Notes: a model not told the origin generated them from the letters alone. Shown: positions 46,201 to 53,632, counted from the first letter of the stretch. The stretch: 64,000 nt of DNA from Formosa agariphila KMM 3901 (GCF_000723205.1 NZ_HG315671.1:2267351-2331350); one strand, 5' to 3'. Numbers and translations: made by a program.

Positions 46201-46407
46201 AGCATCTTCTGTATTAATAGAATAGTTTCCATCAAAATCCGTCACAGCTCCTTTACTCGTTCCTTCAATAGAAACGTTAACACCTATTAAAGGCATATCT
46301 GTCTTTTTTTCCGTAACAGTTCCTGAAATAGTACCTGTTTGAGAAAAACCACTTTGCACAAAAAGCAAGACAACCATGGTAATTAATTGAAAATAATAAT
46401 TTTTCAT
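43219..46407 (-). CDS. SusC/RagA-family TonB-dependent outer-membrane transporter
   Basis: 1062 residues from ATG 46407, chosen because MKNYYFQLITMVVLLFVQSGFSQ is a clean signal peptide; 40 further codons upstream add a second hydrophobic stretch and are unlikely. Domains: CarboxypepD_reg (GTISGTVTEKKTDMPLIGVNVSIEG, residues ~26-105), TonB box-like VVVTALGIKRESKALGYS (~110-127), plug (SLQGRVAGVNISTSSSGASG, VVIRGASSLTGNNQPLYVVDGVPI, ISSINPDDIASVSVLKGSSAAALYG) and a 22-strand barrel ending FGVPSTKSYGFSMNFKF with C-terminal Phe. It imports oligosaccharides with TonB energy together with SusD. A promoter with the ACGCAA motif lies about 50 bp upstream. Confidence 0.95.
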   Translation of the reverse strand: MKNYYFQLITMVVLLFVQSGFSQTGTISGTVTEKKTDMPLIGVNVSIEGTSKGAVTDFDGNYSINTEDAAGKSLVFSSLGFKMVSIVLNGGTQVVNVSLEEDATSLDEVVVTALGIKRESKALGYSLTEVDGDEMSQVKTTSAVNSLQGRVAGVNISTSSSGASGSSRVVIRGASSLTGNNQPLYVVDGVPIINNTNGSVVGATNTGSGDGGDDISSINPDDIASVSVLKGSSAAALYGSLASNGVIMITTKSGKGSQGFGIEYSTSYMFDEINTDLQNFQTIYGAGTNNLKPGHEYDDNGNAVEIADSALATDEAFTNSLLSWGAKMDGSLVYNWDGVKRPYSYTGNNLDKFYDTGSTAVNSVAVSKGGESYNYRLSFSNLENKDIFPESTLNRKSFGLNVSSDITPKLKSTVNAKYVIEKVHNRINLGDTPGNANTVAYVLPTSLDINDLKPGINEEGTELLFQPSQFIQNPYWVVNNFNSDDKKNRLTASTTLRYDFTDWLYATGRAGIDTYDLSRKKVTPYGTAYRPTGELTQSKFTYSLFDADIMLGIQKTLTGKISTNSIIGTNTRTNSFEGLSATGREFVVIGLEDINNTTLPEPDNSYYKTKMSSIYGSFEFDYDNFLYLTFTGRNDWFSTLSYPGKTTPNNDFYWSLSGSLLISEAFEMPEAINYIKLRASYAQVAGGASDAYSLNLDYAITGSFQGQSFGQLNGNSIPNPDLVPFQKDEIEVGFETRFFSNRLNLDVAYYQNKTQNDIVEASASQSSGFTSSVLNIGELQNKGIELLIGGTPIYTDDFSWNTSFNFSFNDSEIVHTDDENTPINVDGSETRSRTAIISHIVGERYGVIYGSSYKRDEDGNIMYDVNSTIPKPIQGEYKILGEGVAPYTFGFSNTFRYKSVSLGFLIDAKYGGSVHSGTNRELMIRGLHEKTLEGRETGLVVSGIDDATGEAFTTTVAPENLRTYYGLIAAESSGISEEFVYSTDFVKFRELSLSYNFPKKALDKIFINDIRISLIARNLFFFYRAIDNVDPEASLNNLNSQGIERFGVPSTKSYGFSMNFKF

Positions 46408-46459
46408 ACGTGTTAATATTTTAGTTACAATGTTAAAACTATGAAAAATAAATACAAAA

Positions 46460-46465
46460 ACGCAA
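46460..46465. promoter_or_regulatory. ACGCAA motif at the susC promoter
   Basis: ACGCAA on the plus strand (TTGCGT toward susC). It overlaps the end of TTATTTTG, a 7/8 -7-like box for susC, so a bound regulator would block the promoter. The hexamer recurs three times in the nagX/deoR intergenic region. Confidence 0.4.
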
Positions 46466-46543
46466 AATAACAGTAAAAATATGCAGTTTTTACCCATTAA
46501 ACTCGAAAATAGACTATCAAATAACAATATGAAGTATTATAAT

Positions 46544-47653
46544 CTATATTTTTATGAATATCTTATTCTTATACAGAACAAGACAAATTAACCAAAAAAC
46601 AAAAACGTGAATCAAAGCAAACAATAAAGACCCATTCATATTACCAAAGACAGGAACTAACAGATGCTCATACATATATTTATAACCAGATATAGTGTCT
46701 CCTGATTCTCCAACATGTATTTTAATTAAATAACTAATAGTCTTAACATATAGTCCAGAAAACACAAAAATAAACAAAGGGTTAGTACCAAAATGAACAA
46801 AAGGTTTCGACCATCTACTAAACCCCTTATAATCAATAATAAAAATTAAAAGCGCTAACAATAAGATACACAAACCAGAGGTAAAAAGCACATAAGAACT
46901 TGTCCATAACGCCTTGTTAATTGGAAAAATAAAACTCCAAATCCATCCTAAAAATACGAACATACTACCATAAATCAACAACTTCCTTATTTTCCTCAAA
47001 ATAACACGCTCTTTATCAATAATTTGCCCTATAAAGAAACCAATAATGACAGTACCAACAGCTGGTATTGTTGACAATACACCTTCAGGATCAAATGGAA
47101 CACCAAACCCCTTATACACATGCTCTTCCTCAAAAAGAAAGATGTCAAATTCTCGAACAACATTACCTATTAATGCATAAGGTTCCATATCTGCTCCAAA
47201 TAACAGCAGTGCCCAGTACCCAATAAGAATCACACTCAAAACCAACAACAAATGATTTCTTTTGAAAGCCAAACAAAGAATAGAACCAACTCCATACGCT
47301 AGAGCAATACGCTGTAACACTCCCATAATTCTAACTGTACTGAAATCAAAAAATGGAAATAAATTCAAAACAAACCCTAGCAAAAATATTACGAATGTTC
47401 GTATTATGATTTTTAAAGCGGATTCCCTAGATAAACTAGTTTGATATTTCGAAAACGAAAACCATACAGACACTCCAACTATAAATAAAAAAAAAGGAAA
47501 AACTAAATCTGTTGGATTACAACCGTGCCATTTAGCATGCCTAAGTGGAGCATACACATAACTCCAACTTCCAGGAGTATTTACTAAAATCATAAGAGAG
47601 ATTGTGATTCCCCTCAATACATCTAAAGAAATAAGCCTATTTGAAACCTTCAT
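46544..47653 (-). CDS. NagX-like membrane acyltransferase (HGSNAT/DUF5009 family)
   Basis: 369 residues, about ten membrane spans. The N-terminus ISLDVLRGITISLMILVNTPGSWSYVYAPLRHAKWHGCNPTDLVFPFFLFIVGVSVWFS is diagnostic: the family related to human heparan-alpha-glucosaminide N-acetyltransferase, with the conserved W-H-G-x-x-x-T-D-L-V-F-P-F-F. Bacterial NagX genes occur in GlcNAc/chitin regulons of Xanthomonas and Shewanella. It may transfer acetyl groups across the inner membrane onto amino sugars. First gene of the minus-strand locus and divergent from the DeoR regulator; susC starts 137 bp further on with its own promoter. Role in the pathway is inferred from context. Confidence 0.82.
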   Translation of the reverse strand: MKVSNRLISLDVLRGITISLMILVNTPGSWSYVYAPLRHAKWHGCNPTDLVFPFFLFIVGVSVWFSFSKYQTSLSRESALKIIIRTFVIFLLGFVLNLFPFFDFSTVRIMGVLQRIALAYGVGSILCLAFKRNHLLLVLSVILIGYWALLLFGADMEPYALIGNVVREFDIFLFEEEHVYKGFGVPFDPEGVLSTIPAVGTVIIGFFIGQIIDKERVILRKIRKLLIYGSMFVFLGWIWSFIFPINKALWTSSYVLFTSGLCILLLALLIFIIDYKGFSRWSKPFVHFGTNPLFIFVFSGLYVKTISYLIKIHVGESGDTISGYKYMYEHLLVPVFGNMNGSLLFALIHVFVFWLICLVLYKNKIFIKI

Positions 47654-47679
47654 GTTTTTTTTATTTATAATTTATAAAT

Positions 47680-47777
47680 ACGCAACTATTTTCAAATATA
47701 TAAGTTTTACCAAACAATTGCATTTAAAAACACATTATCACGCAAAAAAATGCATATATTAGCTAATATATACGCAA
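47680..47777. promoter_or_regulatory. Three ACGCAA motifs in the nagX/deoR divergent control region
   Basis: ACGCAA at 47680-47685, 47740-47745 and 47772-47777. The first is just downstream of the predicted nagX -7 box; the third is 12 bp before the deoR ATG. TGCATTT and AAATGCA form an additional dyad around the middle copy (about 47719-47753). With the copy upstream of susC, these are candidate operators of the DeoR-type regulator (inference). Confidence 0.45.
47693..47700 (-). promoter_or_regulatory. Predicted -7 box of nagX
   Basis: Reads TATATTTG on the minus strand, exact TAnnTTTG, 40 bp upstream of the nagX ATG; an ACGCAA motif begins 8 bp downstream of it. Confidence 0.5.
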
Positions 47778-47789
47778 ATTATTTTCTTT

Positions 47790-48539
47790 ATGAAAAAAAA
47801 AGAGAGACAACAAAGAGTTTTAGATGAAGTTAGTATAAATAGAAAAGTTAGTTCAAATTTTTTATCTGAAAAGCTAAAAGTATCAGAAGACACTATCAGA
47901 AGAGACATTAAAGAACTAGACCAAAAAGGGATGTTGACTAAAATTCACGGCGGTGCTATTTCTAACATTCAAAAGCTATACCACTATAACGAAGATATTA
48001 TCTACAATAGAGAAGAAAAAATTCTCATTGCACGAAAAGCAATTTCTTTAGTTAAAAATAATATGGTGTTAGTTATGAGTGGAGGAACCACAAATTTAAT
48101 GCTCGCTAAATTATTACCAAAAGATATTAAACTAACAATTTACACTTACAGCCTACCGATTGCAATGCAATTAACAGAACTTCCACTGGCTGAAACCATA
48201 TTTATTGGAGGTAAAATACATAGAAGCTCCATGGTTACCATTGGTATTGATGTTATTCAATATGTTTCGAATATAAGAGCAAACATATGCTTCATGGGAG
48301 TAAGCGCAATACATCATAATACAGGCGTAACAGACGAAGGTTATGAAGTTTCTTTAATAAAAAAAACTATGATTAAAGCATCCGAAAAAATCGTCTATTT
48401 AACAACCTCCAATAAACTAAACTTAAGCCACAATTATGATGTATGTAATACTACAGAGATTGATACAATAATAACAAACCTTGATTTAAAAGACGAAAAA
48501 CTAAAACCCTATATATCCGCAGGCATTAACTTGATATAA
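47790..48539 (+). CDS. DeoR/GlpR-family transcriptional regulator of the amino-sugar locus
   Basis: 249 residues. The N-terminal HTH is textbook: KERQQRVLDEVSINRKVSSNFLSEKLKVSEDTIRRDIKELDQKGMLTKIHGGA (residues ~4-57). The C-terminal DeoRC sensor domain has VMSGGTTNLMLAKLLP (phosphosugar-binding loop, ~94-110) and FMGVSAIHHNTGVTDEGYEVSLIKKTMI. Members usually repress sugar operons and release DNA on binding a phosphorylated sugar. Divergent from nagX-susCD and 5 bp upstream of an intact namZ. A MurNAc-6-P or GlcN-6-P type inducer fits the context, but is inference. Confidence 0.92.
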   Translation: MKKKERQQRVLDEVSINRKVSSNFLSEKLKVSEDTIRRDIKELDQKGMLTKIHGGAISNIQKLYHYNEDIIYNREEKILIARKAISLVKNNMVLVMSGGTTNLMLAKLLPKDIKLTIYTYSLPIAMQLTELPLAETIFIGGKIHRSSMVTIGIDVIQYVSNIRANICFMGVSAIHHNTGVTDEGYEVSLIKKTMIKASEKIVYLTTSNKLNLSHNYDVCNTTEIDTIITNLDLKDEKLKPYISAGINLI

Positions 48540-48544
48540 ATTAT

Positions 48545-49786
48545 ATGAAAACACACAAATTATTATCTCGCATTTTATTAATTGTATTCTCTTTCTCCTT
48601 ATTAGCATTAAGTTGCAAAAACTCTAATAAAAATAAAAATTTCAAACTAACCACAGACGAACGAAAAACAGAAAACATTATTGTTGCAGCAAACCAAACA
48701 GAAAAATATTTAGAATTATTAAAAGGAAAAAATATTGCAGTAGCTGTAAATAACACTTCGGTAATATTTAAAAATGATAGTATAAATTCGTTTGAACATC
48801 TTGTTGACTCTCTTTTATCACTTGAAATTAAAATAAAAAAAATGTTTGCTCCTGAACATGGTGTAAGAGGTATTGTAAATGGAGGCAAAAAAATTGAAAA
48901 CGGGTTAGATGAAAAAACTGGACTTGAAGTTGTATCTCTTTATGGAGATAATTACAAGCCCAACAAAGAACAATTAAAAAATATTGACTTAGTACTATTC
49001 GATATCCAAGACGTTGGCGCAAGATTTTACACTTACCTATCAACGATGCATTATATTATGGAGGCTTGTGCAGAAAACAATATTCCTGTTATTGTTTTAG
49101 ATAGACCAAACCCAAATGGACACTATATTGACGGCCCCATAGTAGAACCTCAATTTAAAAGTTTTGTCGGACTTCATCCCGTACCTATTGTTTACGGTAT
49201 GACAATTGGCGAATATGCAAAAATGATTAACGGAGAAAAATGGCTTAAGAATAAAGTTCAATGCGACCTAACTGTAATTCCTTTACAAAACTACACTCAC
49301 AATTCAACCTACACACCTCCATTAAGACCATCTCCAAACCTACCGAACGACATATCTATTAATTTATACCCAAGCTTATGCTTATTTGAAGGCACTAATG
49401 TTAGTTGCGGGAGAGGAACAGAAACCCCCCTACAAATGTTTGGATCTCCTTTTTTAAATAAGGACAAATACACCTTCAGTTTTATACCTCAACCAAATTT
49501 TGGAGCAAACAATCCAAAGAACAAAAATCAAATATGCTTTGGTTTAGATTTGTCTAAAGAAAAAAGACTTAGTAGTTTAAACCTAAATTGGTTAATAAAT
49601 GCTTATCACGCAACAGATGATAAAGACCAATTCTTTTCAAGAACTGAATTCTTTAACAAACTAGCTGGAACTGATAAATTAAAAAAACAAATTGAAGAAG
49701 GATTAACTTTCGATCAAATAAAAGCTAATTGGCAAGATGATTTGATCGCTTTCAAAAAAATAAGAGAAAAATATTTAATTTACTAG
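48545..49786 (+). CDS. namZ: DUF1343 / GH171 exo-beta-N-acetylmuramidase NamZ, lipoprotein
   Basis: 413 residues. Lipoprotein signal MKTHKLLSRILLIVFSFSLLALSCKN with lipobox LSC. The family core is complete: FAPEHGVRGIVNGG (residues ~101-114), LFDIQDVGARFYTYLSTMHYIMEAC (~150-174), VLDRPNPNGHYIDGP, YGMTIGEYAKMINGEKW, RPSPNLPNDISINLYPSLCLFEGTNVSCGRGTE. Bacillus subtilis NamZ (YbbC) of this family releases MurNAc from the non-reducing end of peptidoglycan fragments. It is 5 bp after deoR and probably cotranscribed, so its expression is tied to the regulator. Closest relative in the window is the broken copy at 35136, which it may now replace. Confidence 0.92.
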   Translation: MKTHKLLSRILLIVFSFSLLALSCKNSNKNKNFKLTTDERKTENIIVAANQTEKYLELLKGKNIAVAVNNTSVIFKNDSINSFEHLVDSLLSLEIKIKKMFAPEHGVRGIVNGGKKIENGLDEKTGLEVVSLYGDNYKPNKEQLKNIDLVLFDIQDVGARFYTYLSTMHYIMEACAENNIPVIVLDRPNPNGHYIDGPIVEPQFKSFVGLHPVPIVYGMTIGEYAKMINGEKWLKNKVQCDLTVIPLQNYTHNSTYTPPLRPSPNLPNDISINLYPSLCLFEGTNVSCGRGTETPLQMFGSPFLNKDKYTFSFIPQPNFGANNPKNKNQICFGLDLSKEKRLSSLNLNWLINAYHATDDKDQFFSRTEFFNKLAGTDKLKKQIEEGLTFDQIKANWQDDLIAFKKIREKYLIY

Positions 49787-49809
49787 TAGAGTTTAACTTC
49801 AAAAGATAT

Positions 49810-49846
49810 ACTCAGGATTATTTCTAAAAAAATAACAATCCTGAGT
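49810..49846 (+). terminator. Stem-loop after namZ
   Basis: ACTCAGGATT (49810-49819) pairs perfectly with AATCCTGAGT (49837-49846) across a 17-nt A/T-rich loop, 23 bp past the namZ stop. No T-run follows, so termination is plausible but not certain. Confidence 0.5.
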
Positions 49847-49866
49847 AATTAAATCATCATCTTAAA

Positions 49867-50106
49867 TTATAGTCCACTTATATAACTACTATAAAAACCA
49901 CTAGACTGTATACCTTCGGTATATCGAAACTTATTTAATTTACCAAACTAAACTAAGCCCCAAAGCACAAACTCCATTACAAAGTAACGTTCATTTTCGT
50001 TTAAATCAGGTAGATATTTCACCAACACCGCTTTTAAAGGTATAATTTCATCTAAAATTCCTTTATAGGAAGCAGCCTCATCTAAATCATCTAAAAGTCT
50101 AAAACC
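49867..50106 (-). pseudogene. Decayed duplicate of the 3' end of the adjacent MoxR-type ATPase gene
   Basis: This part of the 382-bp gap reads, on the minus strand, as 79 codons that align with the last ~75 residues of the neighbouring ATPase: LLDDLDEAASY, DLNENERYFVMEFVLWGLV, then TAG, then FGKLNKFRYTEGIQSSGFYSSYISGL. In the intact gene the same places read LLDDLDEVAYQ, DLKENERYFVKEFVLWGLVQ, KYRYTEGIQFSDPYGSYIKGL. The TAG stands at the Gln codon (CAG to TAG). A TAA immediately precedes the homologous segment and there is no start, so it is a remnant. Divergence from the parent is considerable, so the duplication is old, or came from a lost paralogous gene. Confidence 0.85.
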
Positions 50107-50168
50107 TTATATAAATTGATGGATATAAGAGATTAATATTAGAAAAAAAATTACTCAAATATGATATA

Positions 50169-51635
50169 CTACAACCCTTTTATATAGCTCCCATAAGGAT
50201 CACTAAACTGAATACCTTCTGTATAACGATATTTACTTATTTTATTAAACTGTACTAATCCCCAAAGCACAAATTCTTTCACAAAATAACGCTCATTTTC
50301 TTTTAAATCGGGCTGATGCGTATTAATAAAATCATCTAATGGCGTAATCAAATCTAAAGTCGATTGATAAGCTACCTCATCTAAGTCGTCTAACAATTCA
50401 AAGTTATCATCAGAGTTGAAAAACCAAGATAAAATGTCGTCATACGGCGATTCTTCATTTTCTTTTTGTAATTTTTCTATCTTCGGAAAAAAGTTTGGGA
50501 ATAAGGTTTGTACAGCATCACCAATTAAATTAAAAGCCACAATTGATGCACCTTCTTGCTCGCCTTCGTAAACCAATTCTACTTTTCCGGTTATGGCTGG
50601 AATAATTCCAATAAAATCACTTAATCTAACTATTGTTTTAGAGTCGCCAGAGATTAAGGCTCTACGTTCGGCGGTGCTAACTAAATTCTCGAGTGCTGTT
50701 ATTCCCAAACGCGCACTTACTCCACTCTTAGAATCTATAAATTCGTTATCGCGAGCTTCAAAAACAATTTGCTCCAACATATCTTTAGCCAACTCAGGAA
50801 CCTCTACTAAAGCGGATTGCTCTGGATTTATTTTAGCTTCTTGCTGTGTTATTTTTTTAGCTGTTTCAATATCTACTGGATAATGTGTAATAATCTGAGA
50901 ACCAATTCTATCTTTTAAAGGTGTTACAATACTTCCTCTGTTGGTATAGTCTTCAGGATTTGCTGTAAACACAAACTGTATATCTAAAGGTAAACGCAGT
51001 TTAAATCCACGGATTTGAATATCTCCTTCTTGAAGAATGTTAAATAATGCGACCTGAATTCTAGCTTGTAAATCTGGGATTTCGTTAATTACAAAAATAC
51101 AGCGATTAGCCCTCGGAATCATTCCATAATGTATCACCCGATCATCTGCATAACTCAGTTTTAAATGTGCCGCTTTTATTGGATCTACATCTCCAATTAA
51201 ATCGGCAACCGTTACATCTGGCGTGGCTAATTTTTCGGCAAAACGCTCGCTTCTTGGTAACCAAGTTATTGGAGTCTCATCTCCTTTTTCTTCAATTAAT
51301 TCTAACGCAAATCTAGAAATAGGCTGCAACGGATCGTCATTAATTTCTGAACCTTCTACTACTGGAATATAATCGTCTAACAAATTCACCATTAATCGTG
51401 CTAAGCGTGTTTTTGCTTGTCCGCGTAATCCTAATAGATTAATATTATGTCTAGATAAAATAGCACGTTCTAACTCTGGAATTACTGTGTTTTCGTAACC
51501 ATGAACGCCTTCAAAAGCAACCTCATTCTTTTTTAATTTTTTAATGAGATTATCGCGTAATTCATCTTTAACCGATTTGCTTTTATATCCTGAAGCTTTT
51601 AGGGCTCCCAATGTTTTTATATTTTCAATATTCAT
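50169..51635 (-). CDS. MoxR/Mg-chelatase-like AAA+ ATPase
   Basis: 488 residues. Walker A is atypical but usable, GLRGQAKTR (residues 69-77). Walker B region is RCIFVINEIPDLQARIQVALFNILQEGDIQIRGF; a sensor/arginine region FVFTANPEDYTNRGSIVTPLKDRIGSQI follows. It belongs to the ChlI/MoxR-like group, annotated in Bacteroidota as magnesium chelatase, although no chelatase partner or tetrapyrrole gene is here. These ATPases act as chaperones with VWA proteins; such a protein is encoded directly upstream on the same strand (62 bp gap). Function of the pair unknown. Its 3' end is duplicated in degenerate form next to it. Confidence 0.85.
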   Translation of the reverse strand: MNIENIKTLGALKASGYKSKSVKDELRDNLIKKLKKNEVAFEGVHGYENTVIPELERAILSRHNINLLGLRGQAKTRLARLMVNLLDDYIPVVEGSEINDDPLQPISRFALELIEEKGDETPITWLPRSERFAEKLATPDVTVADLIGDVDPIKAAHLKLSYADDRVIHYGMIPRANRCIFVINEIPDLQARIQVALFNILQEGDIQIRGFKLRLPLDIQFVFTANPEDYTNRGSIVTPLKDRIGSQIITHYPVDIETAKKITQQEAKINPEQSALVEVPELAKDMLEQIVFEARDNEFIDSKSGVSARLGITALENLVSTAERRALISGDSKTIVRLSDFIGIIPAITGKVELVYEGEQEGASIVAFNLIGDAVQTLFPNFFPKIEKLQKENEESPYDDILSWFFNSDDNFELLDDLDEVAYQSTLDLITPLDDFINTHQPDLKENERYFVKEFVLWGLVQFNKISKYRYTEGIQFSDPYGSYIKGL

Positions 51636-51697
51636 AGTTGATGCTTTAAAAAAGTAATCTTAATGTTATCTTTTTTTTCTAATTTATAATTCGCTTT

Positions 51698-52822
51698 CTA
51701 ACCTTTAATTCGCTTTTTACGATTGGCTTCATAATCTTCAAAAATCATTTCACCAAGTCCTTTCAAGCCGGTATAAAACGCTTTTCCTTGATTTGCTTTT
51801 GTAAACTCTCTTACAAACTGTGTTAAGTACGGGTCTTTAGCAATCATAAATGTGGTGATTGGAATATGTAATCGTCTAGCTTGCTGTGCCGAATCGTAAC
51901 ATTTATTCACAATAAAATCGTCTAAGCCCATGCTGTTTTTATAATACTGTCCGTCTGGCATACGTAGGCAACTAGGTTTACCATCGGTAATCATAAAAAT
52001 TTGTTTATTGGTATGACGCTTTCTTCTTAATACATCCATGGCTAACTGTAAACCAGCAACAGTATTGGTATGATATGGTCCAACGGTTAAATAAGGTAAT
52101 TCTTTGATTTTAATTAGCCACGCATCGTTACCAAAAACTAAAATGTCTAAAGTGTCTTTTGGATAACGTGTCGTAATTAATTCGGCTAAAGCCATAGCCA
52201 CTTTTTTTGCCGGTGTTATTCGATCTTCTCCATAAAGAATCATACTATGACTAATATCAATCATGAGTACCGTACTCATTTGCGATTTGTGCAAGGTTTC
52301 TTCAACAACCAAGTCTTCTTCGCTAAGATTAAAATTCCCGATACCGTGATTTATTTGTGCATTTTTTAAACTTTCGGTTATAGACACTTTATCTAAAGCA
52401 TCTCCAAACTGATACGTTCTAAATTCGCCAGTATGTTCGTCTCCAACTCCTGGAGATTTACTTTTATGATTTCCAGAACCGTTACGTTTTAATTTTCCGA
52501 AGATTTGATTTAATGCTTGCTGCCTAATAGCACGTTCTGTTTTTGCAGTAATATGCATTCCGCGACCACCTTGTGGATCTACATCTTCTTTAATATAGCC
52601 ACGCTTTAAAAGGTCGTCAAGAAAATCGTCTATAGTATACTTGTCATCGGTTAGTTTGTATTCCTTATCTAATTCACGTAACCAACTAATAGCTTCTTCA
52701 AAATCGCCTGAAGTATGTGTAATTAGCTCTTTAAAAATATCTAAAAGTTTATCGAATGGCGACTCATTTTTCGCTTCGTAAGTCTTAAATACAAACCCTT
52801 TTTTGTGAATTGTTTTTTTCAT
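51698..52822 (-). CDS. VWA-domain protein paired with the MoxR-like ATPase
   Basis: 374 residues. The C-terminal VWA domain has the metal-ion-dependent adhesion site: VLMIDISHSM (DxSxS, residues ~187-196), then the conserved Thr region VGPYHTNTVAGLQ and FMITDGKPSCLR (~278-289). The N-terminal ~150 residues are charged and helical, with a Gly/Lys-rich linker (KRNGSGNHKSKSPGVGD). No signal peptide or membrane span, so cytosolic. It is cotranscribed with the ATPase downstream, the usual MoxR-VWA chaperone arrangement. Client unknown; proximity to the cbb3 cluster may or may not be meaningful. Confidence 0.85.
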   Translation of the reverse strand: MKKTIHKKGFVFKTYEAKNESPFDKLLDIFKELITHTSGDFEEAISWLRELDKEYKLTDDKYTIDDFLDDLLKRGYIKEDVDPQGGRGMHITAKTERAIRQQALNQIFGKLKRNGSGNHKSKSPGVGDEHTGEFRTYQFGDALDKVSITESLKNAQINHGIGNFNLSEEDLVVEETLHKSQMSTVLMIDISHSMILYGEDRITPAKKVAMALAELITTRYPKDTLDILVFGNDAWLIKIKELPYLTVGPYHTNTVAGLQLAMDVLRRKRHTNKQIFMITDGKPSCLRMPDGQYYKNSMGLDDFIVNKCYDSAQQARRLHIPITTFMIAKDPYLTQFVREFTKANQGKAFYTGLKGLGEMIFEDYEANRKKRIKG

Positions 52823-52889
52823 AGCATCATAAAAATAATAAAATTACATTATAACCTACAGGCTTTCACATAATATTATAATATGAAAA

Positions 52890-52923
52890 AAAGTTGAATC
52901 ACTTGTAATAGCCATTCAACTTT
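52890..52923 (-). terminator. Intrinsic terminator of the fnr-like gene
   Basis: AAAGTTGAAT/ATTCAACTTT perfect 10-bp stem with 14-nt loop, followed on the minus strand by a T-run of about eight, 32 bp after the regulator's stop. Confidence 0.85.
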
Positions 52924-52954
52924 ATATTATATAATAACAAGAATAATTTGTGAT

Positions 52955-53632
52955 TTATTCCATCATTTGTAAAGCATCATAATCCTTTATCTGAATACGC
53001 TTTCCAGAAGTTTTAATTAAATCCTCTTTTTTAAATTGAGACAATGTTCTAATTACAGATTCTGTTGCTGTACCTACTATACTTGCAAAATCATCTCGAG
53101 ACAAGGTTACCTTTAAATAGTTAGCATCGTCGACACCAAAATTATCATTTAAATACAAAATAATTTCAGCTAAACGATTTCTAACCGATTTTTGAGCCAT
53201 GTTGATAATGGCTGTTTCAGCCTCTTTTAAATCTTCTGCCATGGTTCTTAACACCTGAAACGAAAATTCGTTATTTTCCAATAAGTCTTTTACAATTTCT
53301 TGTTTAGGAATATAGCAATACTCCATATCGTTTAAAGCAGTAGCCGATAAATTTGCAACCTGATTAAGAATTACAGAACGTTGTCCTAAAAGTTCTCCTT
53401 TAACTACCAGTTTTACAACCTGTTCTTTTCCTTTTTCGGTTAATTTAGTTAATTTACAAACACCCGAGCTTATGCAATACACTCCATTAAGCATCTCGCC
53501 CTCTTTAAAAATAACTTCACCCTTTTTAATTCGTTTAGTTACTTTACAGCTCGATATGGATTTTATTTCTTCACCCTTCAGCACTTTTAGAGCACTTAGC
53601 TTCCTCACCATGCATTGTTCGCAATCTCCCAT
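52955..53632 (-). CDS. Crp/Fnr-family regulator, Fnr-like, linked to the cbb3 oxidase cluster
   Basis: 225 residues: N-terminal cyclic-nucleotide-binding fold (KGEVIFKEGEMLNGVYCISSGVCKLTK, residues ~37-63), dimer helix, and C-terminal HTH (LSRDDFASIVGTATESVIRTLSQFKKEDLIKTSGKRIQIKD, ~175-217). Cysteines at 4, 7, 29, 53, 59 and 106 are present; C4-x2-C7, C29 and C106 could hold an oxygen-sensing 4Fe-4S cluster, although spacing differs from E. coli FNR (x3 and x5 groups). It is divergent from the copper ATPase gene, and palindromes fitting a Crp/Fnr dimer lie before both cco transcription units. Role as microaerobic activator is inferred from that context. Confidence 0.88.
   Translation of the reverse strand: MGDCEQCMVRKLSALKVLKGEEIKSISSCKVTKRIKKGEVIFKEGEMLNGVYCISSGVCKLTKLTEKGKEQVVKLVVKGELLGQRSVILNQVANLSATALNDMEYCYIPKQEIVKDLLENNEFSFQVLRTMAEDLKEAETAIINMAQKSVRNRLAEIILYLNDNFGVDDANYLKVTLSRDDFASIVGTATESVIRTLSQFKKEDLIKTSGKRIQIKDYDALQMME

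Noticed and set aside
48541-49043. Minus-strand open frames opposite namZ
   Set aside because: Antisense to a clear lipoprotein enzyme gene; no start context or domain.
50169-52822. Magnesium chelatase for (bacterio)chlorophyll synthesis
   Set aside because: No BchH/ChlH-like subunit or tetrapyrrole gene is present; MoxR-VWA chaperone pair is the better reading.
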